Shown here piece by piece: positions 1-8,530 of a stretch of 47,791 nucleotides of DNA (its first letter is position 1; every line of letters starts with the position of its first letter). Made by a program: the position numbers and the translations under genes. The DNA is from Caldilineaceae bacterium. GTDB lineage: Bacteria > Chloroflexota > Anaerolineae > Caldilineales > Caldilineaceae. The notes beneath the pieces were generated by a model. The model searched no databases. It was not told the origin of the DNA and saw only the letters and a program-made list of their open reading frames with translations. The DNA lies in contig JAGNDO010000037.1 of NCBI GenBank assembly GCA_018003515.1, forward strand, positions 1 to 47,791, read 5' to 3'.

Positions 1-582
1 TTGGCGGCCATGATCGCGGCGGCCGGCGAATTTTACGGGCGCACGGACATCTCCGTGGCCGACATCACCCAGCCGGACTTTCAGGCCTGGCTGGTGGAAC
101 TCATGGGGGCCACCACGGACGTGGGCAGCGCCAGCGCCTACACGGCCCAGGATTTCGCCCTCTTCGGCTACAGCGTGGGGGACGGCGGTCAGCTTTTGGA
201 GAGCGATCTGCTCCAAAACATGCAGGGCATCCTGACCCGCTGGGAAGATCCCCTGCGCCTCTACTATCCCCAATACGTGACCTGGTTCGACTTCCCCTAC
301 ACCGTGTGGACCGGGCCGGAGACCAGCGCCATCCAGAAGAACGCCGCCCTGGACTTCCAGCGCTTCCTGCTTCAGGACGCCCAGCAACAGGCGGCCCTGG
401 CCTACGGTCTGCGCCCGGCCAACCCAAACATCGCGGTCACGGACAGCCCGGACAGTCTCTTCGCCAAGTGGGCGGACCAGGGTGTGCAGCCCGTGGTGCC
501 CCGGGCCGATGCCATGCGCAGCCCGGATCGGGACGTGCTGTTGGCCCTCCTGCGCTGGTTTGATCTGAATGTGGCGAGGTAA
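1..582 (+). CDS. Substrate-binding-type extracellular protein, C-terminal part (5' end cut by window)
   Basis: The open frame runs from base 1 with no convincing start, so the N-terminus lies outside the window. The 193 visible residues resemble the second lobe of an extracellular solute-binding protein: a long helix-rich segment, then a loop of the type TWFDFPYTVWTGPET, then a helix with LLQDAQQQAALAYGLRPA. The same order of elements (AEFYAG early, a FxxFLL helix, then NGFRPAD) occurs in the next gene, so the two are tandem paralogues. The stop is 12 bases before the next ATG, which indicates one operon. Binding substrate and full length cannot be read from this part. Confidence 0.6.
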   Translation: MAAMIAAAGEFYGRTDISVADITQPDFQAWLVELMGATTDVGSASAYTAQDFALFGYSVGDGGQLLESDLLQNMQGILTRWEDPLRLYYPQYVTWFDFPYTVWTGPETSAIQKNAALDFQRFLLQDAQQQAALAYGLRPANPNIAVTDSPDSLFAKWADQGVQPVVPRADAMRSPDRDVLLALLRWFDLNVAR

Positions 583-594
583 GGGTGGCCTGAT

Positions 595-2400
595 ATGAGC
601 AATTCCAAAAATTCTCGCAAACGCTCGAAAAAGGGCGCATCCAAACCAAATATTCGATTGATCCTGGGCATCGTGGCCGTCAGCTTTGTGATCGTCTCGG
701 CCCTGTGCGTCAGCGCGGTGACCGGGATCAACCGTTGGTTGAACAGTCAAGACGCCTCGACCCAAGCCACGGTCGCCAACCCCTTGGCGGATCTCCCCCC
801 CTGGTCCGCCACCCAGGCCGACTTAACCGTGGCCGTCTCGCCCAGCATGGCCCAGACCTTGCAGCCCCTGGCCGACGCCTTCAACAACCAAAATCAGCGC
901 ACCCCCGATGGCGAGACCATGCAGGTGGCCCTGCTCACGGTCAACCCGGACAAGATGGTGGACCAGGCCATCGGCCAGCCCCCCTTCCAGGCCGTCAACC
1001 CGGACAGCAGCCTCTGGCTCAACCAGATGGACCAGCGCTGGGCGGATCTGCAAGCCGGGAGCGACACAGGCGGCTCCATGGCCATCGGCGTGCGTCGGGT
1101 CAGCGACCCGGTCCGCTATGCCACCAGCCCGATTGTGATTGCGGCTTGGGAGTCGGTCGCCCAAGAGCTGGGCTGGCCGGATCAACCCGTGGGCTGGCAG
1201 CAGATCCAAGCCAAGGCTACCGCCGACGCCAATTTCAAGTGGAACCATCCCAGCACCAACAACGCGGCCGGCATGTTGGCCACCCTGGCCGAATTCTACG
1301 CCGGGGCCGGACTGACCCGGGGTCTCACCGCCGAAGCCGCCACCAACCAAGCCACGTTGGATTATGTAAAATCTGTCGAAGCCACCATTCAGTTTTATGG
1401 TGAAGGTGAAGAGGTCATCGTACAACGTCTCGCCGCCGAAGGACGCAATTTCCTCGACGCCTTTGTGGCCCAAGAACGTAGCGTGATCGATTGGAACCGT
1501 CAGCATCCCAACGACCGGCTGGTCGCCATCTATCCCGCCGAGGGCACCCTGTGGACCGACCACCCTCTGGCCCTGCTAGAGATCGGCGCGGACGAGTCCC
1601 GGCCTGTGACGGACAATCAGCGCCGCACCTTCCAAGCCTTCACCCAGTTTCTCTTGGGCGGGGATGTCCAGGCCAGTCTGCTGGCCAACGGCTTCCGCCC
1701 GGCAGACCTGTCTTTGCAACTGGATCAGGGCAGCAGTCCCTTCGCCAGTCCTGGCACGCCCCCGGCTGTTCAGTGGCGAGAGCCCCAGACTACGTTGCAA
1801 ATTCCATCCCCCGAAGTGGTCGATGTCGTACAAAATGTGTGGTCATATACCAAGCGGCCCACCAACGTCTATTTGGTGGTGGACACCTCCGGCAGCATGG
1901 AGGGGGAAAAACTGACCCGCACCCAAATGGCCCTGCTCGCCTTTGTGGAGCAGATCCAGGGTAGCCGGGACAAGGTGGGCATCATCGAGTTCGGCTCCGG
2001 GGTCAAGAATTTTGAACCCCTGCGCGAGGTGGACGATGTAGGCCGCCAGCGCATGAGTGCCCTGATCGAATCCATGCAGGCGGACGGCTACACCGCCCTG
2101 ATCGACGCCACCTACGCCGGGGTGGAAGATCTGCACCTCCTGGCCGAGGACGGGGCCATCAACGCCCTGGTGGTGATGACCGACGGCAACGAAAACGACA
2201 GCCGCTACAATCTAAATGATCTCCAAGCCCTGGTGGACCAGCCGAACCGAGTGCCCGTAGTCGTCTTCACCATCGCCTTTGGCACAGACGTGGACGACGC
2301 CCTGCTCCAAGAGATGGCCCGCCTGGGCAGCGGCCAGTTCCGCCGGGCCGACGAGACGGATATTGAGGAGTTGTATCGGATTATTTCAACGTATTTTTAG
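595..2400 (+). CDS. Substrate-binding and VWA domain membrane protein
   Basis: 601 residues. A basic N-terminus is followed by one membrane segment at about residues 22-45, which anchors the rest outside the cell. Residues about 75-390 form a bacterial solute-binding-like domain. Residues about 424-600 form a von Willebrand A domain with an intact metal-ion-dependent adhesion site: DTSGS starts at D430 and MTDGNEND follows later. The VWA domain suggests ligand or partner binding through a divalent cation, and the fused binding domain suggests cargo recognition outside the membrane. The ATG follows the upstream stop by 12 bases with GAGGTAAGG in front. It forms an apparent operon with the tandem paralogue upstream and perhaps the coiled-coil membrane gene downstream. 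The exact ligand is unknown. Confidence 0.85.
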   Translation: MSNSKNSRKRSKKGASKPNIRLILGIVAVSFVIVSALCVSAVTGINRWLNSQDASTQATVANPLADLPPWSATQADLTVAVSPSMAQTLQPLADAFNNQNQRTPDGETMQVALLTVNPDKMVDQAIGQPPFQAVNPDSSLWLNQMDQRWADLQAGSDTGGSMAIGVRRVSDPVRYATSPIVIAAWESVAQELGWPDQPVGWQQIQAKATADANFKWNHPSTNNAAGMLATLAEFYAGAGLTRGLTAEAATNQATLDYVKSVEATIQFYGEGEEVIVQRLAAEGRNFLDAFVAQERSVIDWNRQHPNDRLVAIYPAEGTLWTDHPLALLEIGADESRPVTDNQRRTFQAFTQFLLGGDVQASLLANGFRPADLSLQLDQGSSPFASPGTPPAVQWREPQTTLQIPSPEVVDVVQNVWSYTKRPTNVYLVVDTSGSMEGEKLTRTQMALLAFVEQIQGSRDKVGIIEFGSGVKNFEPLREVDDVGRQRMSALIESMQADGYTALIDATYAGVEDLHLLAEDGAINALVVMTDGNENDSRYNLNDLQALVDQPNRVPVVVFTIAFGTDVDDALLQEMARLGSGQFRRADETDIEELYRIISTYF

Positions 2401-2508
2401 TATCGAGTGTCGTGTATCGAGTATTTTTTCGTGGTCGAGATCTTTTCGGATCCGCCCACGAAGCTGAGTTTTTTTGACAACACAATACTCGACACACGAT
2501 ACTCGATA
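2401..2508. repeat. Intergenic hairpin of TATCGAG-type heptamers
   Basis: The left arm (2401-2424) starts directly after the VWA stop and consists of near-heptameric TATCGAG/TATCGTG units. The right arm (2485-2508) is its reverse complement with two differences, one of which would still pair as G-U in RNA. The loop is about 60 bases. The same unit recurs at 11971-11990/12571-12597 and at 32536-32602, so this is a dispersed repeat family. Confidence 0.85.
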
Positions 2509-2518
2509 GGCTCTCACC

Positions 2519-3343
2519 ATGACAACCATTCGCTCAGAAATTCAAAAAAAGGCCCAATCGGCTATATTCCAATACGCGGTCATGCGCCTGGAAAGCGCGG
2601 TGGTGATCGCCGGCACGATCCTGTTGACCGTGCTGCTGCCCCGGCCCTTTGGCTGGTGGCCGATTTTGGGCTGGCCGATCTTGGGTGTCCTAGCTTTGAT
2701 CGGGCTGGTCTATTCCAGCATGACCGACGCCGACGCCAACGCCCAGGTGATCCTCAAGCTCTTCCAAGAGCAGTTCAATCCCCGGGAGATCAAAGACCGG
2801 GATCTGCGCCAGGAAGTAGAGACCGGCCTGGAATACCAACGGCGCATCGAGGCCCAGATCCGCAAGCAGCGGGCCGGGGTGATGCGGGATCGTCTGGAAG
2901 ATACGGCGGGGCAGATCAGCGAATGGGTGGCCACCATCTTTCGCCTGGCCCAACGGCTGGACGCCTTTCGGGGGGATCAACTCCTGGAACGTGAGCGGCA
3001 GGCCGTGCCCAAGGAGGTGGAATCCCTCACCGCCCGGCGCAAGTTGGAGGGCAACCCCGCGGTCCAGCAACAGTTGGACGATGTTCTGGACGCCAAGCGC
3101 AAGCAATGGGTCGCCCTGCGCGCCCTGGATGCCCGCATGAAACAGGCCCAACTCCAGCTCGACCAGAGCCTCACCGCCCTGGCCACCATCTACAGCCAAG
3201 TCCAGCTTGTGGACGCCACGGACGTGGACAGCGGTAGGGCCGAGCGGTTGCGCACGGACATCAAAGAGCAGGTGGATCGGCTGAATGATCTGGTGTCGAG
3301 CATCAACGAAGTCTATAATTACCAAACCGAGGGGTTGGGGTAG
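2519..3343 (+). CDS. Membrane-anchored coiled-coil protein, unknown function
   Basis: 274 residues. Two hydrophobic stretches at about residues 26-45 and 47-65 form a short membrane hairpin (VVIAGTILLTVLL, then the PFGWWPILGWPILGVLALIG stretch). The remainder is highly charged and helical with heptad-like spacing, particularly about 90-250, and predicts long coiled coils on one side of the membrane. No enzymatic motif is visible. It follows the substrate-binding/VWA genes on the same strand with only a repeat hairpin between, so a role as a membrane partner of the VWA protein is a guess from position. The ATG lacks a strong ribosome-binding site. The stop overlaps the start of the next repeat arm. 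Confidence 0.75.
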   Translation: MTTIRSEIQKKAQSAIFQYAVMRLESAVVIAGTILLTVLLPRPFGWWPILGWPILGVLALIGLVYSSMTDADANAQVILKLFQEQFNPREIKDRDLRQEVETGLEYQRRIEAQIRKQRAGVMRDRLEDTAGQISEWVATIFRLAQRLDAFRGDQLLERERQAVPKEVESLTARRKLEGNPAVQQQLDDVLDAKRKQWVALRALDARMKQAQLQLDQSLTALATIYSQVQLVDATDVDSGRAERLRTDIKEQVDRLNDLVSSINEVYNYQTEGLG

Positions 3344-3371
3344 GACTGAGTGAAGAGGACTGAGGACTGAG
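3342..3371. repeat. Left arm of GGACTGA heptamer repeat flanking the four-helix-bundle gene
   Basis: Four 7-bp units of GGACTGA type, one of them degenerate, begin inside the preceding TAG stop. The last 16 bases (3356-3371) are perfectly inverted at 3783-3798, beyond the next gene. Unlike most other hairpins here, these arms enclose a gene. Confidence 0.85.
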
Positions 3372-3387
3372 TTTGTGGGGGTGGAAA

Positions 3388-3774
3388 GTGAGTGGAAACA
3401 CGATCGAGAAATTCGAGGATTTGATTGCTTGGCAGAAGGCACGTGTGCTTTGCAAGGATATTTATCGAATTACCCAGAAGGGACCGATGGCGAATGACTA
3501 TGGTCTGTCCCGCCAGATTCAGCGAGCAGCAGTTTCGATCATGTCCAATATCGCCGAAGGGTTTGAACGCGGAGGCAGAGGCGAATTTCACCAATTTTTG
3601 TCGATTGCCAAAGCCTCCTGTGCTGAAGTTCGTTCACAACTCTATGTGGCTTTGGATGTCGGCTATATAAGTCAACAAGAATTCACGCAACTCATGAAAC
3701 AGGCCGAAGAGGTCGGTCGAATCGTTGGTGGACTGCGTGCAGCCGTGGATCGTCAGCGCAAAAAGTCTGGCTAA
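3388..3774 (+). CDS. Four-helix-bundle protein (S23 / Avd-like)
   Basis: About 128 residues from the GTG at 3388; a TTG at 3373 would add five residues that come from the edge of the repeat arm. The protein shows the hallmarks of the 23S rRNA intervening-sequence/Avd-like four-helix-bundle family: [11 protein letters not shown] near the N-terminus, [20 protein letters not shown] in helix two, and a helix with [20 protein letters not shown]. The family includes proteins encoded in 23S rRNA intervening sequences and the accessory variability determinant of diversity-generating retroelements, a basic nucleic-acid-binding pentamer. No reverse transcriptase or template repeat is seen nearby. The gene sits alone between inverted heptamer arms, which suggests a repeat-linked or mobile role (inference). 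Confidence 0.9.
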   Translation: MSGNTIEKFEDLIAWQKARVLCKDIYRITQKGPMANDYGLSRQIQRAAVSIMSNIAEGFERGGRGEFHQFLSIAKASCAEVRSQLYVALDVGYISQQEFTQLMKQAEEVGRIVGGLRAAVDRQRKKSG

Positions 3775-3782
3775 CCACACCA

Positions 3783-3798
3783 CTCAGTCCTCAGTCCT
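3783..3798. repeat. Right arm of GGACTGA heptamer repeat
   Basis: This is the perfect 16-base reverse complement of 3356-3371. It starts a few bases after the stop of the four-helix-bundle gene and ends 27 bases before the next start codon. Confidence 0.85.
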
Positions 3799-3825
3799 TT
3801 CCGCTACTCAAACCGAATAGATCCT

Positions 3826-4965
3826 ATGAAAACAAAACAATTCTCTACCACGCTTTTACTTATTCTCTCAGTCCTTCTGTCCGCCTGCGGAGGCAGCGCC
3901 ACCCCCACCAAAGGCGACATCGCCGTCTACGTCGCTGTCCCCCTCTCTGGCTTCCAGGCCAATGGGGGGCAGACGGTATTGGGCGGGGCGCGCTTGGCCG
4001 CGGAGGAGATCAACCGGGCCGGCGGGCTGTTGGGCTATCGCATCGACGTGCGGCCTCTGGACGATGAGTCGGACAGCGATGTGGCCGTGGGCCAGGTGGA
4101 CGCCATCCGCGCCGCGGAGAGTGCGGGGGATCGGGTGATCGGCGTGATCGGCCACCTGAACAGCGGTCAGACTTCGGCGGCTATGGATCTCTACCAAGAC
4201 ATGGACTTTGTGGTCATCACCCCCACGGCGTCGGAGCAGAGTTTGACCGAGCGGGGGTTTGGCAACTTCTTCCGGGTCAACGCCAACGACGCGGTGCAGG
4301 CCCAGGTGGACGCGGATTTCCTGGTCACGACTTTGGGCGCGACAAAGATAGCCGTGGTCTTCAACGACACGGAATATGGCCAGGGATTGGCGAAATCTTT
4401 GGTGCAGGAATTGGGAGGTCGAGGTGCCCAAGCTGTGGTGCAGATCCAGGTGGGCGAGGGGCAGAGCAAGTACGACAGTGAAGTGGCAAAAATTCAAGCG
4501 GCCAACCCGGACGCCATTTTCTACGCCGGGTACGAGATCGAGGCCCCCTTCCTGCGGGCGGCCTTGGTGCGGGCCGGGGTGACTGTGCCCATGCTGGCCA
4601 GTGACGGCGCGTTCCTGGCCGCCACCATTGACGACGCCGATGGCACGGCAGAGGGGCTGTACGTCAGCGCCTTTGCGCCCAGCCCCCGCAGCGTGGACAA
4701 CGCCGCTTGGTTCGAGGCCTATCAAGCCGTGGAGTCCCGCAACCCGGACACCTATTCGGTCAACGGCTACGTAGCCATGCAGGTGTTGGCCGGGGCGGTG
4801 AAGGAGGCCAACAAACTGGACGCCTCTGCCGTGGCCGACGCCCTGCGGGGCAACAGCTTCGACACCCTGATCGGCAAACTCACCTTCGCCCCCAACGGCG
4901 ACCTCACCGCCCCGCAGATCTGGATCTATCAGGTTACAGGCTGCGAGTTTGTGCAGGTGAAGTAA
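3826..4965 (+). CDS. ABC transporter substrate-binding lipoprotein (branched-chain amino acid type)
   Basis: 379 residues. A lipoprotein signal peptide ends in LSAC with the lipidated cysteine at residue 21. The mature part follows the type I periplasmic-binding fold of the LivJ/amide-binding group: GGARLAAEEINRAGGLLGY, then GVIGHLNSGQTSAAMDLYQD, then VVFNDTEYGQGLAKS and PDAIFYAGYEIEAPFLRAAL. It should capture a small amino acid, amide or similar solute at the cell surface. No permease or ATPase genes are adjacent, so it is either an orphan receptor or serves a transporter elsewhere. The start is the only ATG before the signal peptide and has a weak ribosome-binding site. Confidence 0.9.
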   Translation: MKTKQFSTTLLLILSVLLSACGGSATPTKGDIAVYVAVPLSGFQANGGQTVLGGARLAAEEINRAGGLLGYRIDVRPLDDESDSDVAVGQVDAIRAAESAGDRVIGVIGHLNSGQTSAAMDLYQDMDFVVITPTASEQSLTERGFGNFFRVNANDAVQAQVDADFLVTTLGATKIAVVFNDTEYGQGLAKSLVQELGGRGAQAVVQIQVGEGQSKYDSEVAKIQAANPDAIFYAGYEIEAPFLRAALVRAGVTVPMLASDGAFLAATIDDADGTAEGLYVSAFAPSPRSVDNAAWFEAYQAVESRNPDTYSVNGYVAMQVLAGAVKEANKLDASAVADALRGNSFDTLIGKLTFAPNGDLTAPQIWIYQVTGCEFVQVK

Positions 4966-5101
4966 TGGCAAATGGCAAATGGCAAATGGCAAATGGCAAA
5001 TGGCAAATGGCAAAAATAGTGTGACGCAGGCTGGGGATCGTGGTCAAATTTGCTTGCAGTCCCAATCACTTTTGCCTTTTGCACTTTGTCTTTTGCCTTG
5101 C
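4964..5101. repeat. AATGGCA heptamer array and facing degenerate heptamer arm
   Basis: Seven perfect copies of AATGGCA run from 4964 to 5012, starting inside the TAA stop of the binding protein. The facing stretch 5066-5098, read on the other strand, is GGCAAAA/GACAAAG/TGCAAAA/GGCAAAA, also 7-bp periodic and close to the GGCAAAT phase of the left array. This is the clearest perfect tandem heptamer array in the window. Confidence 0.9.
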
Positions 5102-5102
5102 T

Positions 5103-6914
5103 TTACTCTCCCGAACCCCACGCAGCCGCCCCCTCCTCTTTCACCACCAGTTTGGCCACCCGTTTGGTGTGATAGTAGACCCGCTTTAGATTTTCCACAA
5201 TGTCCACTTGCAGGGTATAGCTGGCCATGTTTTGCGGGGTCAGGGTGTCGTGCAGCCCTTTAGCCCGCACGGCGCGGATGTGGGCATCCATGCGGTGGAT
5301 GGCCTCTTTCATGTCCATGACCATACGAGCGGCGTCTTCATTGTCCGAGACAAAGGCGCTCATGGCCGAGTTGAAGGCCATGACCACCTTTTGATGGAAC
5401 TGGTTCAGGGCATCCAGTGCCTCCTGACTGAGGGCGATGTTGCCCGTGGCGCAGACCTCGGCCAAATGGGCCAGGTTGGTTTCCATAATATCGCCGATGG
5501 ACTCCAACTCGGTGATGGCGGTCATGGCGGCCAGCACATCATCGGCCACGGAGTCGGAGAGGGTTTCTCGGCCAATCTTGGCCAAGTATTGGGTAATCAG
5601 GTCATAGAGCGTATCCACCTGATTGTCCATTTCCTGGATCACAGCCATCTTCTCCATGTCCCCGTAGAAGACCGCGCCAGGAATCCCGCTCAACATCTCT
5701 TCCAACACATCCCCCATGCGGTTGACCTCCCGGCGCGCCAGCCCCAGGGCCAGGGTGGGGGTGTCGATCATGGTATCATCCAAATAGCGGGCACGCATGG
5801 CCAGGCCCAATTTGGGGTTCAACTTATCCGGCACCATCCATTCGATGATGCGTACGATCTGGGTTGAGAAGGGCAGGAAGAGGAAGGCAATCGCCACATT
5901 AAACAGGGTATGGGCGTTGGCGATCTGGCGCGGAACGATGTTGATGGCAATCGCCGCCGCGCTCATCTCTGGGGTGGGTTGGGGCGAAATTGCCACAACC
6001 AGGGCTGCCAAAAGGGGGATAAAGGGCACGACGATCAACGTCCCCGTCACCTTAAAGAAGACATGGGCCACCGCGGCCCGCACCGCTTCTCTGGGCTTGC
6101 CGATGGCGGCCAAGCCGGCCGTGGCGCAGGTGCCGATATTGGCCCCCAAGATCAAGGCGATGCCGGCGTTCAGGTCGATCATGCCCTGGGAGGCCAGCAC
6201 AATGGCAATGCCGATGGTGGCGGCACTGGTCTGCACGATCCCGGTGAAGAGTGTGGCGACCAGCACAGCCAAAAGCGGGTTGGAGACCACGGTCATGGCC
6301 TGAATAAAGGGTTCGTAATCCCGCAGAGGCGTAACCGTGGCGCTCATGGTGTTCATGCCAAAAAAGAGCAGCCCCAGCCCCAGCACCCACTGACCATAGA
6401 GGCGTATCTTGCGCTGCTTGGTGGCAAAGGCCATCAGAAAGCCCACGCCAATCAGCAACAGGGCGTAGTGCGTCACCTTGAAGGCGATGATCTGCACGGT
6501 GAGGGTGGTGCCGACATCCGCCCCCAAGATTACCGCCACGGCCTGGGAAAAGGACATCAACCCGGCGTTGATAAAGCCCACCAACATCACCGTGACCACG
6601 GAACTGGACTGAAGCACCGCTGTGGTGACCACGCCGGTGAAGAAGCCGGTCAATCGATTGGCGGTCAACTTCTCCAGAATGTCTCGCATGCGAAAGCCCG
6701 CCACGGTCTTCATGGCGTCGCTCATCATGTCCATGCCATAGAGAAAGAGGGCCAGCCCCCCAAACATACCCATGAAGAGAGGGAACATCTCAAGCTGGGT
6801 CACCCCTTGCGCGGCCCAAACCGGTTGCGGACGCACGAGCATCCAAGCCAGGACGCCGATGATGGCCAGCACGGAATGGTGAAAATAGCGTGGCGTCGTT
6901 GCCATTTTTCGCAT
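5103..6914 (-). CDS. Na/Pi cotransporter family protein with PhoU-like C-terminus
   Basis: 603 residues. A putative signal/first membrane segment is followed by the duplicated Na/Pi cotransporter core. Repeat one carries AVLQSSSVVTVMLVGFINAG and repeat two carries GIVQTSAATIGIAIVLASQG, which are the substrate-coordinating QSSS-like motifs. After about residue 390 the protein becomes soluble and helical with PhoU-like pattern (NQVDTLYDLITQYLAKI and ELESIGDIMETNLAHLAE). It should import phosphate with sodium, with a cytoplasmic PhoU-like regulatory tail. Its ATG overlaps the TAA of the upstream stress protein by one base, so translation is probably coupled. Confidence 0.92.
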   Translation of the reverse strand: MRKMATTPRYFHHSVLAIIGVLAWMLVRPQPVWAAQGVTQLEMFPLFMGMFGGLALFLYGMDMMSDAMKTVAGFRMRDILEKLTANRLTGFFTGVVTTAVLQSSSVVTVMLVGFINAGLMSFSQAVAVILGADVGTTLTVQIIAFKVTHYALLLIGVGFLMAFATKQRKIRLYGQWVLGLGLLFFGMNTMSATVTPLRDYEPFIQAMTVVSNPLLAVLVATLFTGIVQTSAATIGIAIVLASQGMIDLNAGIALILGANIGTCATAGLAAIGKPREAVRAAVAHVFFKVTGTLIVVPFIPLLAALVVAISPQPTPEMSAAAIAINIVPRQIANAHTLFNVAIAFLFLPFSTQIVRIIEWMVPDKLNPKLGLAMRARYLDDTMIDTPTLALGLARREVNRMGDVLEEMLSGIPGAVFYGDMEKMAVIQEMDNQVDTLYDLITQYLAKIGRETLSDSVADDVLAAMTAITELESIGDIMETNLAHLAEVCATGNIALSQEALDALNQFHQKVVMAFNSAMSAFVSDNEDAARMVMDMKEAIHRMDAHIRAVRAKGLHDTLTPQNMASYTLQVDIVENLKRVYYHTKRVAKLVVKEEGAAAWGSGE

Positions 6915-7471
6915 TATGACAAATCCTCTTGGGTCTCGGCGGCGGGATCTGAACGGGTTTCATCGTCTATTTCGCCGGCGGCCCAATCTTTGGACTCGTC
7001 GGGGGCCTCAGCTTTCACCACCATCACTGGGATGGGAGACAGCTGCACCACCCGCTGGGCACGAGAGCCGATGAGCAGGTTGGACAGCCCCGTGCGTCCC
7101 CGACTGCCCATGATAATTAGATCCACTTTGGCGGTCTGAGCATGGTGCAGAATCTGGGTCACGGGCAAGCCGCGCAGGAGTGCGGTACTCAAGCTCACCC
7201 CAGCCGCCTCGACCAGATTCAAGATGTCGTTTTCGGACAAAAACTCTTCCATCATTTCGGTCGCCGCGGCTTCCATGCCCTCAATCACCGTGGACCCGGC
7301 CTTGCGGGAATGATAAAAACCGGGCCGGTTGCTGGGATCATGGACCACATGCAAGACGATGATGGGACAAGCCAGTTTCTTGGCCAGGACCAGAGCGGTC
7401 TTCAGCGCGGCCAAGCTATCCGGCGAAAAGTCCACCGGCACCAGGATCGATCGACACGTTTCCAGGCTCAT
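6914..7471 (-). CDS. Universal stress protein (UspA family)
   Basis: 185 residues with one Usp domain. ILVPVDFSPDSLAALKTA gives the first strand and helix. The ATP-binding signature G-2X-G-9X-G-S is present as GSRGRTGLSNLLIGS, followed by PIPVMVV. This places it with ATP-binding Usp proteins. The acidic tail after about residue 160 (DESKDWAAGEIDDETRSD) is an extension. It overlaps the Na/Pi cotransporter start by one base, so the pair is co-expressed. A regulatory role over the transporter is plausible but inferred. Confidence 0.93.
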   Translation of the reverse strand: MSLETCRSILVPVDFSPDSLAALKTALVLAKKLACPIIVLHVVHDPSNRPGFYHSRKAGSTVIEGMEAAATEMMEEFLSENDILNLVEAAGVSLSTALLRGLPVTQILHHAQTAKVDLIIMGSRGRTGLSNLLIGSRAQRVVQLSPIPVMVVKAEAPDESKDWAAGEIDDETRSDPAAETQEDLS

Positions 7472-7527
7472 GGGTCTTTGTCCTCTCTTTTGAATTTAGA
7501 CAACGTTGCGTGTTGTGTATGACGCAA

Positions 7528-7560
7528 GACACCCCAACGGAAGATGTCCGTTGGGGTGTC
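7528..7560 (-). terminator. Hairpin terminator after the SH3 gene
   Basis: A perfect 14-base stem (GACACCCCAACGGA and its complement) with a five-base loop lies 27 bases past the stop of the SH3-domain gene. The U-run is poor on both strands, so it may work partly as an mRNA 3' stabiliser. Confidence 0.6.
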
Positions 7561-7586
7561 TGTTTGGGCGTTGTGGGGCCGAAAGA

Positions 7587-8378
7587 TCACTCCAGGGGGC
7601 TGATCCAGCGAGTGGTGCCGTCGCCGACGGCGGCCCACCCTTCCAGGCTGCCATCATCGGCGCGGATCTGGAACCAGGTGAAGCCGTTGGCCGTCTGGGG
7701 ACCACCCAGCACCGAGAAGCGGCGGCCTGCGTCCACCCGGGCCAGGACTGCGGCATCCGTGCCAGGCTGGGCGCGCACGGTGAGGAATTGGCCCGTCTGG
7801 GTGGTGACCTGGATCAGATCACCCACTTTCGGATCCCGGTTTACCGGTCGGGCCTCGCCCACTTGGGGCGAAATCCAGACCGTCTCGCCGTCCCCGTCCG
7901 CGGCCCAGCCGATGTTGCCCTGCTGGTCGTCCAGCTTCCACCAGGTGAAGTCTTCGGCCACCGTGGGGCCTTCCAACACATCCACCAGCAGACCCGTGGC
8001 CAGGCGGGTCAAAAGCTGACCGCTGGCGCTGGGCGCGCTGCGCAGATTCAACCCGTTGGGCGCAGAGATGCGGGCTGGCTGGCCGGCGGTCAAGGCCGTG
8101 CCCGGTGCCGGGGTGACGGTGAAGGTGGGCGTCGGGGCTGGGGTGAAGGTGGGTGTGGCCACGGATGGGATGGGTGTGGCCGTGGGCGTGGACGCGTCAC
8201 CGCTGACGGCGATGGGCAAAGGGGTGGGCGTGGGCGTGGGCCGGGGTGCAAAGCTGCCACAGGCCACCACGGGCACCAGCCAGATCAGGGACAAAGCCAA
8301 GAACCCGCGCAAATGCCACATTCGTCCACGACGCAGGCGCTGGGTCAGACGCTGAACCCCGGTAAAGTTATCTTCCAT
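7587..8378 (-). CDS. SH3-domain lipoprotein with proline/threonine-rich linker
   Basis: 263 residues from the ATG at 8378, chosen because GGAGAG lies at good distance and because the longer frame runs into the upstream repeat hairpin. A hydrophobic segment (about residues 26-40) ends in VVAC, a possible lipidation site at C40. A low-complexity PT-rich linker (PTPTPTPLP, then TPTATPIPSVATPTFTPAP) follows, then two bacterial SH3-like repeats, recognisable by LNLRSAPSASGQLLTRL and FLTVRAQPGTDAAVLARV. A surface or cell-envelope protein whose SH3 repeats may bind peptides or glycans. Ligand unknown. Confidence 0.82.
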   Translation of the reverse strand: MEDNFTGVQRLTQRLRRGRMWHLRGFLALSLIWLVPVVACGSFAPRPTPTPTPLPIAVSGDASTPTATPIPSVATPTFTPAPTPTFTVTPAPGTALTAGQPARISAPNGLNLRSAPSASGQLLTRLATGLLVDVLEGPTVAEDFTWWKLDDQQGNIGWAADGDGETVWISPQVGEARPVNRDPKVGDLIQVTTQTGQFLTVRAQPGTDAAVLARVDAGRRFSVLGGPQTANGFTWFQIRADDGSLEGWAAVGDGTTRWISPLE

Positions 8379-8412
8379 AATCTCTCCTGCTGTTGGTTCA
8401 AAATAGCTGACC

Positions 8413-8527
8413 AAAAATAAAAATAGAACACGGATTATACGGATACAACGGATCAAAACGGATTTTTTTGATCAGTGAAAATCCGTTCGATCCGTGCAAT
8501 CCGTGTTCTATTTTTTGTTCTATTTTT
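8413..8527. repeat. Long AT-bounded hairpin built on ACGGAT units
   Basis: The left arm begins AAAATAGAACACGGAT and holds ACGGAT every 8-9 bases. The right arm holds ATCCGT at 9-base spacing and ends ATCCGTGTTCTATTTTTT. The same family with altered spacing is at 26598-26673. The right end stops four bases from the serA stop codon, so it may also act as the serA transcript end. Confidence 0.85.
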
Positions 8528-8530
8528 CGA

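Noticed and set aside
3388-3774. Diversity-generating retroelement
   Set aside because: No reverse transcriptase, template repeat or variable repeat is visible near the Avd-like gene.
4964-5012. CRISPR-like array
   Set aside because: The AATGGCA units are contiguous without spacers, so this is a simple tandem repeat.
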